A DNA stretch of 10,005 bases from Puniceicoccales bacterium (lineage in GTDB: Bacteria > Verrucomicrobiota > Verrucomicrobiia > Opitutales > JAIRKQ01), in NCBI GenBank assembly GCA_031289835.1, contig JAITOW010000033.1:1-10005 (forward strand), read 5' to 3'. This document shows, one piece after another, positions 1 to 7,015 of the stretch (position 1 is the first letter of the stretch; each line of letters begins with the position of its first letter). The position numbers and the translations under genes were made by a program. The notes below the pieces were generated by a model. The model searched no databases and was not told the origin of the DNA. It was given only the letters and a program-made list of their open reading frames with translations.

Positions 1-203
1 TCCGATGGGAGCTTTTTTCGAAGTTAAATGCGGATATAATTTCATTTCGCTGTGAACGGAAGGGAGGGGGATCGCAAAATTTCGGGATATCCAAGGGAAA
101 GGACAAATGGACCGGTGCAATGAAAACAAACGGGCGTGCACACTCCATGAAAGCCAAAGATTCCACGTTCCCATTCAAGCCGTTTTACATCCAAACAAAA
201 ATT

Positions 204-233
204 TTGTCTTGAATTTATCAATTTTCGTAGCAT
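204..233 (+). promoter_or_regulatory. Possible sigma70-type promoter for rpsA
   Basis: TTGTCT at 204-209 and TAGCAT at 228-233 are separated by 18 bases. Each matches the sigma70 consensus hexamer at four of six positions. Transcription would begin near 240 and give a leader of about 78 bases, enough to hold the two hairpins described below. This is a by-eye match in AT-rich DNA, so it is weak. Confidence 0.25.
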
Positions 234-249
234 GTTGGCTGCACTTATG

Positions 250-273
250 GCGTTGCGGCACATTGCCGGGCGC
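250..273 (+). promoter_or_regulatory. Hairpin in the rpsA leader
   Basis: CGGCA (256-260) and TGCCG (264-268) are perfect inverted repeats around the loop CAT. An outer GCG (250-252) can pair with CGC (271-273) across a small internal loop. It lies in the presumed untranslated leader of rpsA. Structured leaders are known in E. coli rpsA, where S1 represses its own translation; that this hairpin has such a role is inference. Confidence 0.25.
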
Positions 274-292
274 ATTTTAATTAACCTTAACC

Positions 293-307
293 CTTCCCGC
301 AAGGAAG
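293..307 (+). promoter_or_regulatory. Hairpin that covers the rpsA Shine-Dalgarno
   Basis: CTTCC (293-297) pairs exactly with GGAAG (303-307) around the loop CGCAA. The 3' arm is the Shine-Dalgarno sequence AAGGAAG of rpsA, which ends 10 bases before the ATG at 318. The ribosome-binding site can therefore be closed in a 5-bp stem. This would suit translational control of S1, but the stem is short and could open easily. Confidence 0.4.
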
Positions 308-317
308 AAAAATTATT

Positions 318-2003
318 ATGGTCTCTACAATTATGGAAGAGCTGCTGGCGTCGCATCCAATCGGAGCTTTGCAGGCAGATTCGGTTGTTACCGGGATTGT
401 TACCGGAATTCATGGCAATGAAGTCGCTATCGATATTGGTGGAAAGTCCGAAGGTGTCGTTCCAATGCACGAGTTCGATGACCCCGAAGGTTTGGAAGTT
501 GGCGCTGAAATCGACGTTTACATCGAAAATCCCGAGGATAAGGATGGAAATCCGGTGATTTCCCACGATAAGGCTTTGCAGAAAAAGAATTGGAAATTAA
601 TCGTGGAGAACTGTGAGGAAGGATCGGTCCTTCCGGGGCGCATTAAGGGTAAAGTCAAGGGTGGTTTGATTGTTAACATTGGAGTTGATGCATTTCTGCC
701 GGCTTCGCAAATAGACACACAAGCTCCGATTAGCCTGGAACAGTACCTCGGTCAAACCTATGATTTTAAAATCGTCAAAATTAATAAGGAGCGCAAAAAT
801 ATTGTTGTGTCGCGCCGCGAATTGATTGAAGAGGAGCGCCAGGAAAAACGTAAGGCTCTGCTGAATGAAATCAAGGTTGGTGATATAAGGGGAGGGGTTG
901 TTAAAAATATCACCGATTACGGTGTTTTCATTGACATTGATGGCTTGGATGGTTTGTTGCACATCACCGATATTAGCTGGGGTAGGATAACTCATCCGAG
1001 CGAAGTCGTCCATGTGGGCCAGGGGTTGGATGTCATGATTATTGGCATTGATCCCGAAAAGGAGCGTGTTTCGCTTGGCTTGAAACAGACCAAACAGAAC
1101 CCGTGGGATAATATTGAGCGCAGATATCCGATCGGTTCAAGGGTTTCCGGGCGCGTCGTGAACATGGTTGCCTATGGGGCTTTCGTCGAGCTTGAAAGCG
1201 GCGTAGAAGGGCTGGTTCATGTTACCGAAATGTCATGGGTGAAGCGCGTCAATAAGCCAAGCGAAGTGGTGCGCATCGGCGATGAAATTGACGCTAAGGT
1301 AATTGGTATTTCCAAGGAGGATCAGAAAATTGCGCTCAGTCTGAAGCAACTTGAAGAAAATCCGTGGGATATGGTTTGTAGAAATTACCCAGTTGGGGCA
1401 CACGTGCGCGGGAAAGTCCGCAATATGACGAATTACGGAGCATTCATTGAGCTGGAAGAGGGCATAGATGGCATGGTTCACGTGAGCGACATAAGCTGGA
1501 CGCACACAATCAATAATCCGAGCGAATTTTTTAAGAAAGGTGATGAGGTTGATGCCGTTGTGCTGAGTATCGACGCGGAACAGCAGAGGATTGCGTTGGG
1601 CATCAAACAGTTAGCCACGGATCCATGGTCCGAAATTCAAAGAAAATACAAGATCGGAACTGTCGTGACCGGGAAGGTCACAAAAATTGCTCCCTATGGT
1701 GCATTTGTTAAGCTTGAGGATGACATTGAAGGGCTCATCCATGTCAGCCAAATCACCGAAGAACGCGTAGAAAAGGTCAAGGAAGTTTTGAAAGTCGGGG
1801 ACGAGGTGACCGCACGTATCATAAAAGTTGACAAAGACGAGAGGCACATCGGTCTTTCCATCAAAGCTGCTAACTACGATGAGTCCGCTTTTAAAGCTGA
1901 AATTAAGGCATTCGACAAAATCAAGGGCAACGAAGAATTTGTGAGTTTGAGCAACATGTTCGATAACTTGGATGTTAAACGGGACGCCGTGGAGGAAGAA
2001 TAA
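318..2003 (+). CDS. rpsA: 30S ribosomal protein S1
   Basis: RNA-binding protein of the small ribosomal subunit that captures mRNA 5' regions and unfolds them for initiation. The 561 residues hold six S1 (OB-fold) repeats at roughly 19-85, 102-168, 186-256, 271-343, 358-430 and 445-516. Repeats 3-6 are close to one another, each with the pattern YGxF(V/I)-x-(L/I)-(D/E) followed by GL(L/V)H(V/I)(T/S). Several are separated by NPW or DPW linkers (261-263, 348-350, 436-437). The length and six-repeat form match classical bacterial S1. The ATG at 318 follows the only good Shine-Dalgarno (AAGGAAG); ATG codon 6 (333) is a less likely alternative. The C-terminus is acidic (EEE). The last 29 bases overlap the 3' end of the convergent HemW gene. 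Confidence 0.97.
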   Translation: MVSTIMEELLASHPIGALQADSVVTGIVTGIHGNEVAIDIGGKSEGVVPMHEFDDPEGLEVGAEIDVYIENPEDKDGNPVISHDKALQKKNWKLIVENCEEGSVLPGRIKGKVKGGLIVNIGVDAFLPASQIDTQAPISLEQYLGQTYDFKIVKINKERKNIVVSRRELIEEERQEKRKALLNEIKVGDIRGGVVKNITDYGVFIDIDGLDGLLHITDISWGRITHPSEVVHVGQGLDVMIIGIDPEKERVSLGLKQTKQNPWDNIERRYPIGSRVSGRVVNMVAYGAFVELESGVEGLVHVTEMSWVKRVNKPSEVVRIGDEIDAKVIGISKEDQKIALSLKQLEENPWDMVCRNYPVGAHVRGKVRNMTNYGAFIELEEGIDGMVHVSDISWTHTINNPSEFFKKGDEVDAVVLSIDAEQQRIALGIKQLATDPWSEIQRKYKIGTVVTGKVTKIAPYGAFVKLEDDIEGLIHVSQITEERVEKVKEVLKVGDEVTARIIKVDKDERHIGLSIKAANYDESAFKAEIKAFDKIKGNEEFVSLSNMFDNLDVKRDAVEEE

Positions 2004-3186
2004 GGGATCCCGAAGCTGCCTTGCGTGGGAATGTTGAACTTTCCACGCTCAAAATTTCCACGGAGATGGTGTCGGCAACGAGTAGCCCATCCAGTGTTAG
2101 GCTCAGGTTGTTACCATCGCAAGTGGCCAGCTTGTTGTCAATGAGTAAGTTAAAAAGAGTTTCGTACTTCGCCTTGCTGAAGCTTTTGAACCGGCCGCTG
2201 AGTTTTTGAAGATCAACGCCGCGGGTCATGCGCAGTCCGAAAATTAGGGAATCTTGGATCAGGATTTCTTCGCTAAGTTTCTGAAAATCGCAACGCTTGT
2301 GCCTGCCATTTAGGATTCCTTCCCGCCACAATTGCAGCGATGGAACATTGGTGAAGCGCTCGTCGTTGAACTGTGAACTTGCGCTGGGGCCGTAGCCGAC
2401 CCATTCGCACATTTCCCAGGTATGTACGTTGTGGATGCTTTCAAATCCGGGTTTGCTGAAGTTTGAAACTTCGTAGCGATCGTAGCCGTGTTGCGCCAAA
2501 ATTTCCCCGGTCCTTATGAAAAATTCCGCTTCAACGTCGCTGCAAAGTGGAGAAATTTTACCCGCACACATCTGTTTATTAAGTTCCGAATTGCCTTCGA
2601 AGGTAAGATTGTAAGTCGAAATATGCTTGGGGGAGAGGGAGAGGGCAATTTTCAAGTCCGTTTCCCAGGATTCGAGACTTTGTCCGGGAATGGCAAAGAT
2701 CAGATCGATGCCAATATTTTCGAAGCCGCATGAGCACATCGTGTCATAGGCCGTAAAAACTTGTTTTAGCGTTTGCCGTCGCCCGATGGTTTGCAAAATT
2801 TTTTGATCGAAGCTTTGGATCCCAAGGGTTAGGCGCGTTACACCAATGTCACGAAAGGCTTTCATTTTTTCCGCTGTGACGCCCGTGGGTGAACATTCCA
2901 CGGACCACTCCTGCAACGATGAATTGATTGGCAAAGTTTCTCCAATTTTATATATATGTTCCGTTGGCAGTATGCTCGGTGTGCCTCCGCCGAAATATAT
3001 TGTATTTACTTGACGGTCAATTTGTTGCAAACGCATATCCCCGGCTAGGGTTTCAACGTACATGTCCAAGGTTTGCCTTCGCGGTGGTTGCTGAAAAAAT
3101 CCGCAAAAGGCGCATTTATGCGCGCAAAATGGCACGTGGACGTAAATTCCCAAAAATTTTTCTTCCTGTAAATCTTTTCCTTGCAT
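1975..3186 (-). CDS. hemW: HemW-family radical SAM protein (coproporphyrinogen oxidase-like)
   Basis: Cytoplasmic radical SAM protein of the HemN/HemW family. HemW members are haem chaperones and are often misnamed oxygen-independent coproporphyrinogen III oxidase. The SAM cluster motif CAHKCAFC puts cysteines at 21, 25 and 28. The position where true HemN has a fourth Cys (CxC) is Phe30, which favours HemW. FGGGTPS at 65-71 is the SAM-binding glycine motif. LGIQSFD (121-127) and IGIDLIFAIPGQ (158-169) are typical of the family, as is the later HN-x-x-x-W segment (HNVHTW, 252-257). Length 403 is near the usual ~380-400. The ATG at 3186 has no clear Shine-Dalgarno. A TTG at 3153-3151 (codon 12), with AGGAAG eight bases upstream, would give a start just before the conserved GIYVHVPFC and may be the true one. 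It is convergent and overlapping with rpsA, and divergent from the lipoprotein gene. Confidence 0.88.
   Translation of the reverse strand: MQGKDLQEEKFLGIYVHVPFCAHKCAFCGFFQQPPRRQTLDMYVETLAGDMRLQQIDRQVNTIYFGGGTPSILPTEHIYKIGETLPINSSLQEWSVECSPTGVTAEKMKAFRDIGVTRLTLGIQSFDQKILQTIGRRQTLKQVFTAYDTMCSCGFENIGIDLIFAIPGQSLESWETDLKIALSLSPKHISTYNLTFEGNSELNKQMCAGKISPLCSDVEAEFFIRTGEILAQHGYDRYEVSNFSKPGFESIHNVHTWEMCEWVGYGPSASSQFNDERFTNVPSLQLWREGILNGRHKRCDFQKLSEEILIQDSLIFGLRMTRGVDLQKLSGRFKSFSKAKYETLFNLLIDNKLATCDGNNLSLTLDGLLVADTISVEILSVESSTFPRKAASGSLILPPRRPV
2023..2048 (+). terminator. Possible rpsA transcript-end hairpin inside hemW
   Basis: GCGTGGGAA (2023-2031) can pair with TTTCCACGC (2040-2048) as a 9-bp stem with one G-U wobble and an 8-base loop, 19 bases after the rpsA stop. 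No T-run follows on the plus strand (TCAAAATTT), so it is not a canonical intrinsic terminator. It also codes for the C-terminal part of the HemW-like protein on the other strand, so the pairing may be incidental. Confidence 0.22.
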
Positions 3187-3221
3187 ATTTTTAACCGAAG
3201 ATTTAGCTTCCCAAAAGTTTT

Positions 3222-4166
3222 ATGAAATTAAAAAATCAAATTTCGATTGTTCTTTGCGCGTTGAGCCTTGTTTTGGCAGGTTGTTATTCAATGGTGGAAA
3301 ATAAAACTCCCAAAGCAATGCCACAGAATCCATCGAATATTTATCGAATTTCGTTGAAACTGCACAATACAAAGGCTAAGATTCCCAAAGAAAGTTACAA
3401 GGCTTCCATCGTGATTGATGGCAAAAGCTACGACATGGTGAAGGAGGGGAAAAATTTCTTCACCTTCGACTATGAGATCGGTGATTTCAAGCATAAAGCC
3501 GCGTACTATTTCGACATCAGCTACGTGCTCGGCGGTGTTTCGAAGACGTACACATCCAGGATTTACGAGCTCAATATTATTAACAGGTATGTCGTTGGAT
3601 TTGAGTGTAATAGGGGACGTCCCCATGCTCAAATCTCGCTACTGGGACGTGGATTCGCCGCGGGAGATACCGTTGAAATTGGTGAAATTTTGTGTGACAC
3701 GGAATTTGTTTCGCCGAATGTGCTGGCCTTTACAGTTCCGTTCATAGAGGGAGGAAAGCATTACAAGGCCATTCTGAAAAGCGACAATGGTAACATCGGC
3801 CTGGGTAATTTCTCCGTCGACGCCATTAAAATAAATGCTGAGCCAAGTTCGATCACGATGAAGACTGGGGATAGGAAACTCGTTACGATTTCGATCGATG
3901 TTGAGGCCCCTGAATTCGGACTTCCGCTGGAAATTACAACGGATATCCCGGACAGCATTGTCATGCACGATGTGACGATTCGTGGCGGCGAAAAAACGGC
4001 AAATGTGGTGATTGCGGGTGGGGAGCATGGTTCTGGAACGTTGTTCATAGGCTCACCGGGATTCGAAGAATGTGAGATTCCCGTGTTTATCCAGAGCGAA
4101 GATGGCATAAATTTTTCGTTTAGTAGCACTTCTGATTTGACGGATGATTTCACTTCAATAGACTAG
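3222..4166 (+). CDS. Lipoprotein with an IPT/TIG-like domain
   Basis: Predicted envelope lipoprotein of unknown function. The N-terminus has a basic start (MKLKNQ), a hydrophobic stretch and the lipobox L18-A-G-C21, so lipidation at Cys21 is expected. After a short linker, residues ~40-120 look like a beta-rich domain. Residues ~125-198 (LLGRGFAAGDTVEIG, then VSPNVLAFTVP) have the pattern of an IPT/TIG immunoglobulin-like fold. Residues ~203-292 look like a second immunoglobulin-type beta sandwich. The tail is Ser/Asp/Thr rich (295-314). No catalytic motif is visible, so a structural or surface-binding role is more likely than an enzyme. No clear Shine-Dalgarno precedes the ATG. Only 35 bases separate it from the annotated divergent HemW start, and glgB starts 5 bases after its stop, suggesting cotranscription. 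I do not recognise a named family for the whole protein. Confidence 0.8.
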   Translation: MKLKNQISIVLCALSLVLAGCYSMVENKTPKAMPQNPSNIYRISLKLHNTKAKIPKESYKASIVIDGKSYDMVKEGKNFFTFDYEIGDFKHKAAYYFDISYVLGGVSKTYTSRIYELNIINRYVVGFECNRGRPHAQISLLGRGFAAGDTVEIGEILCDTEFVSPNVLAFTVPFIEGGKHYKAILKSDNGNIGLGNFSVDAIKINAEPSSITMKTGDRKLVTISIDVEAPEFGLPLEITTDIPDSIVMHDVTIRGGEKTANVVIAGGEHGSGTLFIGSPGFEECEIPVFIQSEDGINFSFSSTSDLTDDFTSID

Positions 4167-4171
4167 GGCGT

Positions 4172-6388
4172 GTGATAATATCGCATTGCGAGTTGGAGAG
4201 TTTGCTGGAGGTTCATAATTCATGTCCACACGGTTTGCTTGGCATGCACCGTTGTGTCGATGGCACGAATGTTTGCGGTGTCATTGTTCGTGCATTTTTG
4301 CAAGATGCGAAGCGGTGTTTCGCAGTCAATGGAGCCACCGGGGAAAAATTCCCCCTGGAACAGGTCGACCAAAGCGGATTTTTTGAGGGATTTATAAAGT
4401 CGCAGAAGGAAATTTTTAAATACGAGCTGCTGAAGGAGTCCCATGCGGGAAATTTGTCGAAGTTTGCCGACCCATACTCATTTTTGCCAACAATCAGCGA
4501 GTATGATCGCTATTTGTTTGGGCAGGGCAAGAATAAGTACATTTACAAGCATCTCGGTGCAAATTTTTACGAAATCGATGGCATAGCGGGGGTTTCCTTT
4601 GGTGTGTGGGCGCCGCATGCGAGGGCCGTATCCGTAGTTGGAGATTTCAACTCATGGGATGGCAGGTATCACCAAATGCGGTTACTTGGCAGTTCCGGTA
4701 TTTGGGAGCTCTTCATTCCGGGTTTGAAAAATTTTGAAAATTACAAATTTCAAATCCTGAGTGCCCGCGGCGATATCACCCTGAAATCCGACCCCTATGC
4801 GACTCACTTTGAGGGAGCTCCGAATAACTCGTCAAAGCTTTTCGACGTTTCCGGATACAGGTGGCACGATAAAAAATGGCTTGCAAGCAGGACTGCAACA
4901 AATTGCCAGGAATCGGCAATTTCAGCCTATGAGCTGCACATGGATTCGTGGCGCCGCATCGTTGAAGACCGGAATCGACCGCTGTCATACCGCGAATTAG
5001 CGGACGAACTCGTGAAATATCTTTCCCAAACGGGTTTCACCCACGTGGAACTCATGCCACCGACGGAACATCCATTTCTGGGCTCATGGGGATACCAGGT
5101 TACCGGATTTTTTGCCCCGACGCACCGCTATGGAACTCCGCACGATTTTATGTACCTGGTCGACACATTGCATGCGGAAAATATCGGCGTGATCATCGAT
5201 TGGGTTCCGGCGCATTTTCCACGCGATAGTTTTTCTTTGGAGGATTTCGATGGCACGAAGCTCTACGAACACAGCGACCCTAGGATTGGATGTCACAGCG
5301 ACTGGGGGACGCTAATTTTTAATTACGGCCGCCATGAGGTGCGAAATTTTTTGCTTTCCAGCGTAGTTAGTTGGGCTGAGCGGTTCCACATTGACGGGAT
5401 TCGAGTCGACGCCGTGGCATCGATGCTCTATCGGGATTATTCCCGAAAGTCCGGTGAATGGCTGCCGAACAAATATGGGGGGAAGGAAAACATCGAAGCA
5501 ATCGAATTTTTGCGCGAGCTTAACAATACCTTGCACGAAACTTTCCCGGGATTCATAACAATAGCGGAGGAATCAACGGCATTCGGTGGAATAACGCGCA
5601 AAACTGAACATTACGGTCTCGGCTTCGACTTTAAATGGAACATGGGGTGGATGCATGACGTGCTTTTATACTTCTTGAAGGATCCGATTTTCAGAAAACA
5701 TCACCATAACCAGTTGACATTCGGCATGTTATACCAACATTCCGAGCATTTCATTTGCGCGCTATCCCACGATGAAGTCGTGCATGGCAAGTGTTCGCTG
5801 ATATACAAGATGCCGGGGAATTCGGTGGCGGAAAAAATGCAGCACCTGCGCTGCTTGTACGCATACATGTGGCTCTGGCCGAGCAAGAAAACGCTATTTA
5901 TGGGCCAAGAATTTGGGCAGACAAAGGAATGGAATTACCAGCAAAGCCTCGATTGGCATCTGCTTCAATACCACGAACACAGTGGCGTGCAAAGGTTAAT
6001 TAGCGATTTGAATTCCATGTACCGCACCTACGATTTTTTACATAACACGGATTCGACGTGCCACGGATTTGAGTGGATTTGCTGCGATGATTGCGAAAAT
6101 TCCGTGATATCTTTCACGCGCTTCGGCCAAGGTAGCGGCGAGAGATGCGTAGTCGTTTGCAATTTAACTCCCGTTGAGCGCACGAATTATCGAGTGGGAA
6201 CCTCCCTGGGAGGGCGTTGGAGGGAAATTTTGAACACCGATTCGGAGCTATATGCTGGCCAAAATCGTGGGAATTATGGCCACATTGACGCCGACAATTT
6301 CGGCTTTCACGGTAGGGAATATTCGCTGAACTTGTATCTACCACCTCTCACCGCACTGATTCTCGTGCCTGAAAAATCGAAGCAATAG
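4172..6388 (+). CDS. glgB: 1,4-alpha-glucan (glycogen) branching enzyme
   Basis: Cytoplasmic GH13 enzyme that cuts an alpha-1,4-glucan chain and rejoins the piece by an alpha-1,6 bond, making the branches of glycogen. It has 738 residues (E. coli GlgB 728). The N-terminal module carries PHGLLGMH (19-26). A CBM48-type domain lies at ~130-230 (FGVWAPHARAVSVVGDFN), the catalytic barrel at ~250-625, and a C-terminal beta domain to the end. Catalytic regions are intact: DWVPAHF with Asp343 and His348, GIRVDAV with Arg411 and nucleophile Asp413, AEEST with acid/base Glu466, and SHDEVVH with His533 and Asp534. The spacings among 343, 413, 466 and 534 equal those of E. coli Asp335, Asp405, Glu458 and Asp526. 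The start is GTG, five bases after the lipoprotein stop, with only a weak AGGG before it; translational coupling is likely. No other glycogen gene is in the window. Confidence 0.97.
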   Translation: MIISHCELESLLEVHNSCPHGLLGMHRCVDGTNVCGVIVRAFLQDAKRCFAVNGATGEKFPLEQVDQSGFFEGFIKSQKEIFKYELLKESHAGNLSKFADPYSFLPTISEYDRYLFGQGKNKYIYKHLGANFYEIDGIAGVSFGVWAPHARAVSVVGDFNSWDGRYHQMRLLGSSGIWELFIPGLKNFENYKFQILSARGDITLKSDPYATHFEGAPNNSSKLFDVSGYRWHDKKWLASRTATNCQESAISAYELHMDSWRRIVEDRNRPLSYRELADELVKYLSQTGFTHVELMPPTEHPFLGSWGYQVTGFFAPTHRYGTPHDFMYLVDTLHAENIGVIIDWVPAHFPRDSFSLEDFDGTKLYEHSDPRIGCHSDWGTLIFNYGRHEVRNFLLSSVVSWAERFHIDGIRVDAVASMLYRDYSRKSGEWLPNKYGGKENIEAIEFLRELNNTLHETFPGFITIAEESTAFGGITRKTEHYGLGFDFKWNMGWMHDVLLYFLKDPIFRKHHHNQLTFGMLYQHSEHFICALSHDEVVHGKCSLIYKMPGNSVAEKMQHLRCLYAYMWLWPSKKTLFMGQEFGQTKEWNYQQSLDWHLLQYHEHSGVQRLISDLNSMYRTYDFLHNTDSTCHGFEWICCDDCENSVISFTRFGQGSGERCVVVCNLTPVERTNYRVGTSLGGRWREILNTDSELYAGQNRGNYGHIDADNFGFHGREYSLNLYLPPLTALILVPEKSKQ

Positions 6389-6571
6389 GCTAAATTTTCT
6401 TGTTTTCCTTTATTTAGAACGCTGGCGCAATATTTTCAAATTTGCTCCTCGGCGTCATCTCCCGATAGCATCATCCGCCTTTGATCATAAAAATTTTGAG
6501 CGAAAACACAGTTTAGTAAAATTTATCTTGCTAAAACGAAGGCACACACTACCATACTTTCACTATTTTGT
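6389..6571 (+). promoter_or_regulatory. AT-rich gap, likely promoter region of the T3SS operon
   Basis: This 183-base gap must end glgB transcription and/or start that of the secretion genes. Two weak promoter candidates are visible: TTGCTC (6442-6447) with TAGCAT (6466-6471) at 18-base spacing, and TTTTGA (6494-6499) with TAAAAT (6517-6522) at 17-base spacing. CTAAAT (6390-6395) and ATTTAG (6412-6417) could form a loose AT stem just after glgB, too weak to call a terminator. No Shine-Dalgarno precedes the chaperone ATG. Confidence 0.25.
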
Positions 6572-7015
6572 ATGATTTGGGAAGAAATAATAGGCGTTTT
6601 ATCTGAGTTTCTAATGGTTGAACATTGGGATAAGGAAGATGATGGATCGTACTCCGTTGTCATAGACGATACCATAGACATAAGTTTTATTCCGGCCAGT
6701 AAAACGCATATCATTTTCCAGGGTTGTATTGGGGAACCACTCCCAACAAACAATTCCGCCGAAGCAAAGCTAAGGCAATTGCTGCAATGGAATTTTGCGA
6801 GAATTGAAGATAACAATGATATTTTATCCGTGGATCAGAAATTACGCAGGATATCAATAGTTAGGAAAATATTACTGGATAAATTGACAATCGATAGTTT
6901 ACTGGATCACGTCGAATCCTTTGTTAGAAATGTAGATTTTTGGCTGGCCGCTGCGGAGCATAAAACATCTAGGACTGGTTTATCTCCACTGTTAACCCGA
7001 TTTCACATGAAATGA
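6572..7015 (+). CDS. Type III secretion chaperone, CesT/Tir family
   Basis: Predicted class I T3SS chaperone: a small cytoplasmic protein that dimerises, wraps the N-terminal part of an effector or translocator and keeps it competent for export. The 147 residues follow the family plan. They begin with a helix (1-15), followed by beta strands (SVVIDDTIDISFIP, 28-41, and THIIFQGCIGE, 45-55). A helix LRQLLQWNFA (67-76) comes next, then the strand segment LSVDQKLRRISIVRKI (85-100) and a C-terminal helix LLDHVESFVRNVDFW (110-124), ending like Tir-chaperone family members. The protein is acidic in its first half, as is common for this class. Its TGA overlaps the sctC ATG by four bases (ATGA), so coupling to the secretin is expected. 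The ATG at 6572 has no in-frame alternative close by and no clear Shine-Dalgarno. The cargo is unknown; the small gene after sctC is a candidate. The family call rests on pattern, not on a search. Confidence 0.75.
   Translation: MIWEEIIGVLSEFLMVEHWDKEDDGSYSVVIDDTIDISFIPASKTHIIFQGCIGEPLPTNNSAEAKLRQLLQWNFARIEDNNDILSVDQKLRRISIVRKILLDKLTIDSLLDHVESFVRNVDFWLAAAEHKTSRTGLSPLLTRFHMK

Larger units (their letters stand above)
1..317. other. Non-coding leader upstream of rpsA
   Basis: I see no convincing gene here. One forward frame stays open from position 3 to a TGA at 210-212. It gives a basic, Gly- and Lys-rich peptide that I do not recognise and has no start within the window, so it could only be the tail of an upstream gene. 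A minus-strand frame crossing this area starts inside rpsA and looks like a shadow. The first bases contain GGGAGC followed by six T, which would suit the 3' arm and U-tract of an intrinsic terminator whose 5' arm lies outside the window. The remainder is best read as promoter and 5' untranslated region of rpsA. Confidence 0.5.

Noticed and set aside
1..20. GGGAGC followed by six T at the window edge, like a terminator 3' arm
   Set aside because: The 5' arm would lie outside the window, so no hairpin can be shown.
3..212. Open forward frame that could be the tail of an upstream gene
   Set aside because: The peptide (Gly/Lys-rich, no known motif) has no recognised family and no start in the window; an open stretch of 69 codons is not enough evidence.
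42..566. 174-codon minus-strand open frame across the rpsA 5' end
   Set aside because: It starts inside rpsA, overlaps it for most of its length, has no recognisable domain and no supporting start signal; it is a shadow frame.
3197..3210. GAAG/CTTC inverted repeat between hemW and the lipoprotein gene
   Set aside because: Only four base pairs with a six-base loop; too short to call an operator or terminator.
6523..6816. 97-codon minus-strand open frame over the chaperone gene
   Set aside because: It lies opposite the chaperone, which has clear family features; the antisense product has none.
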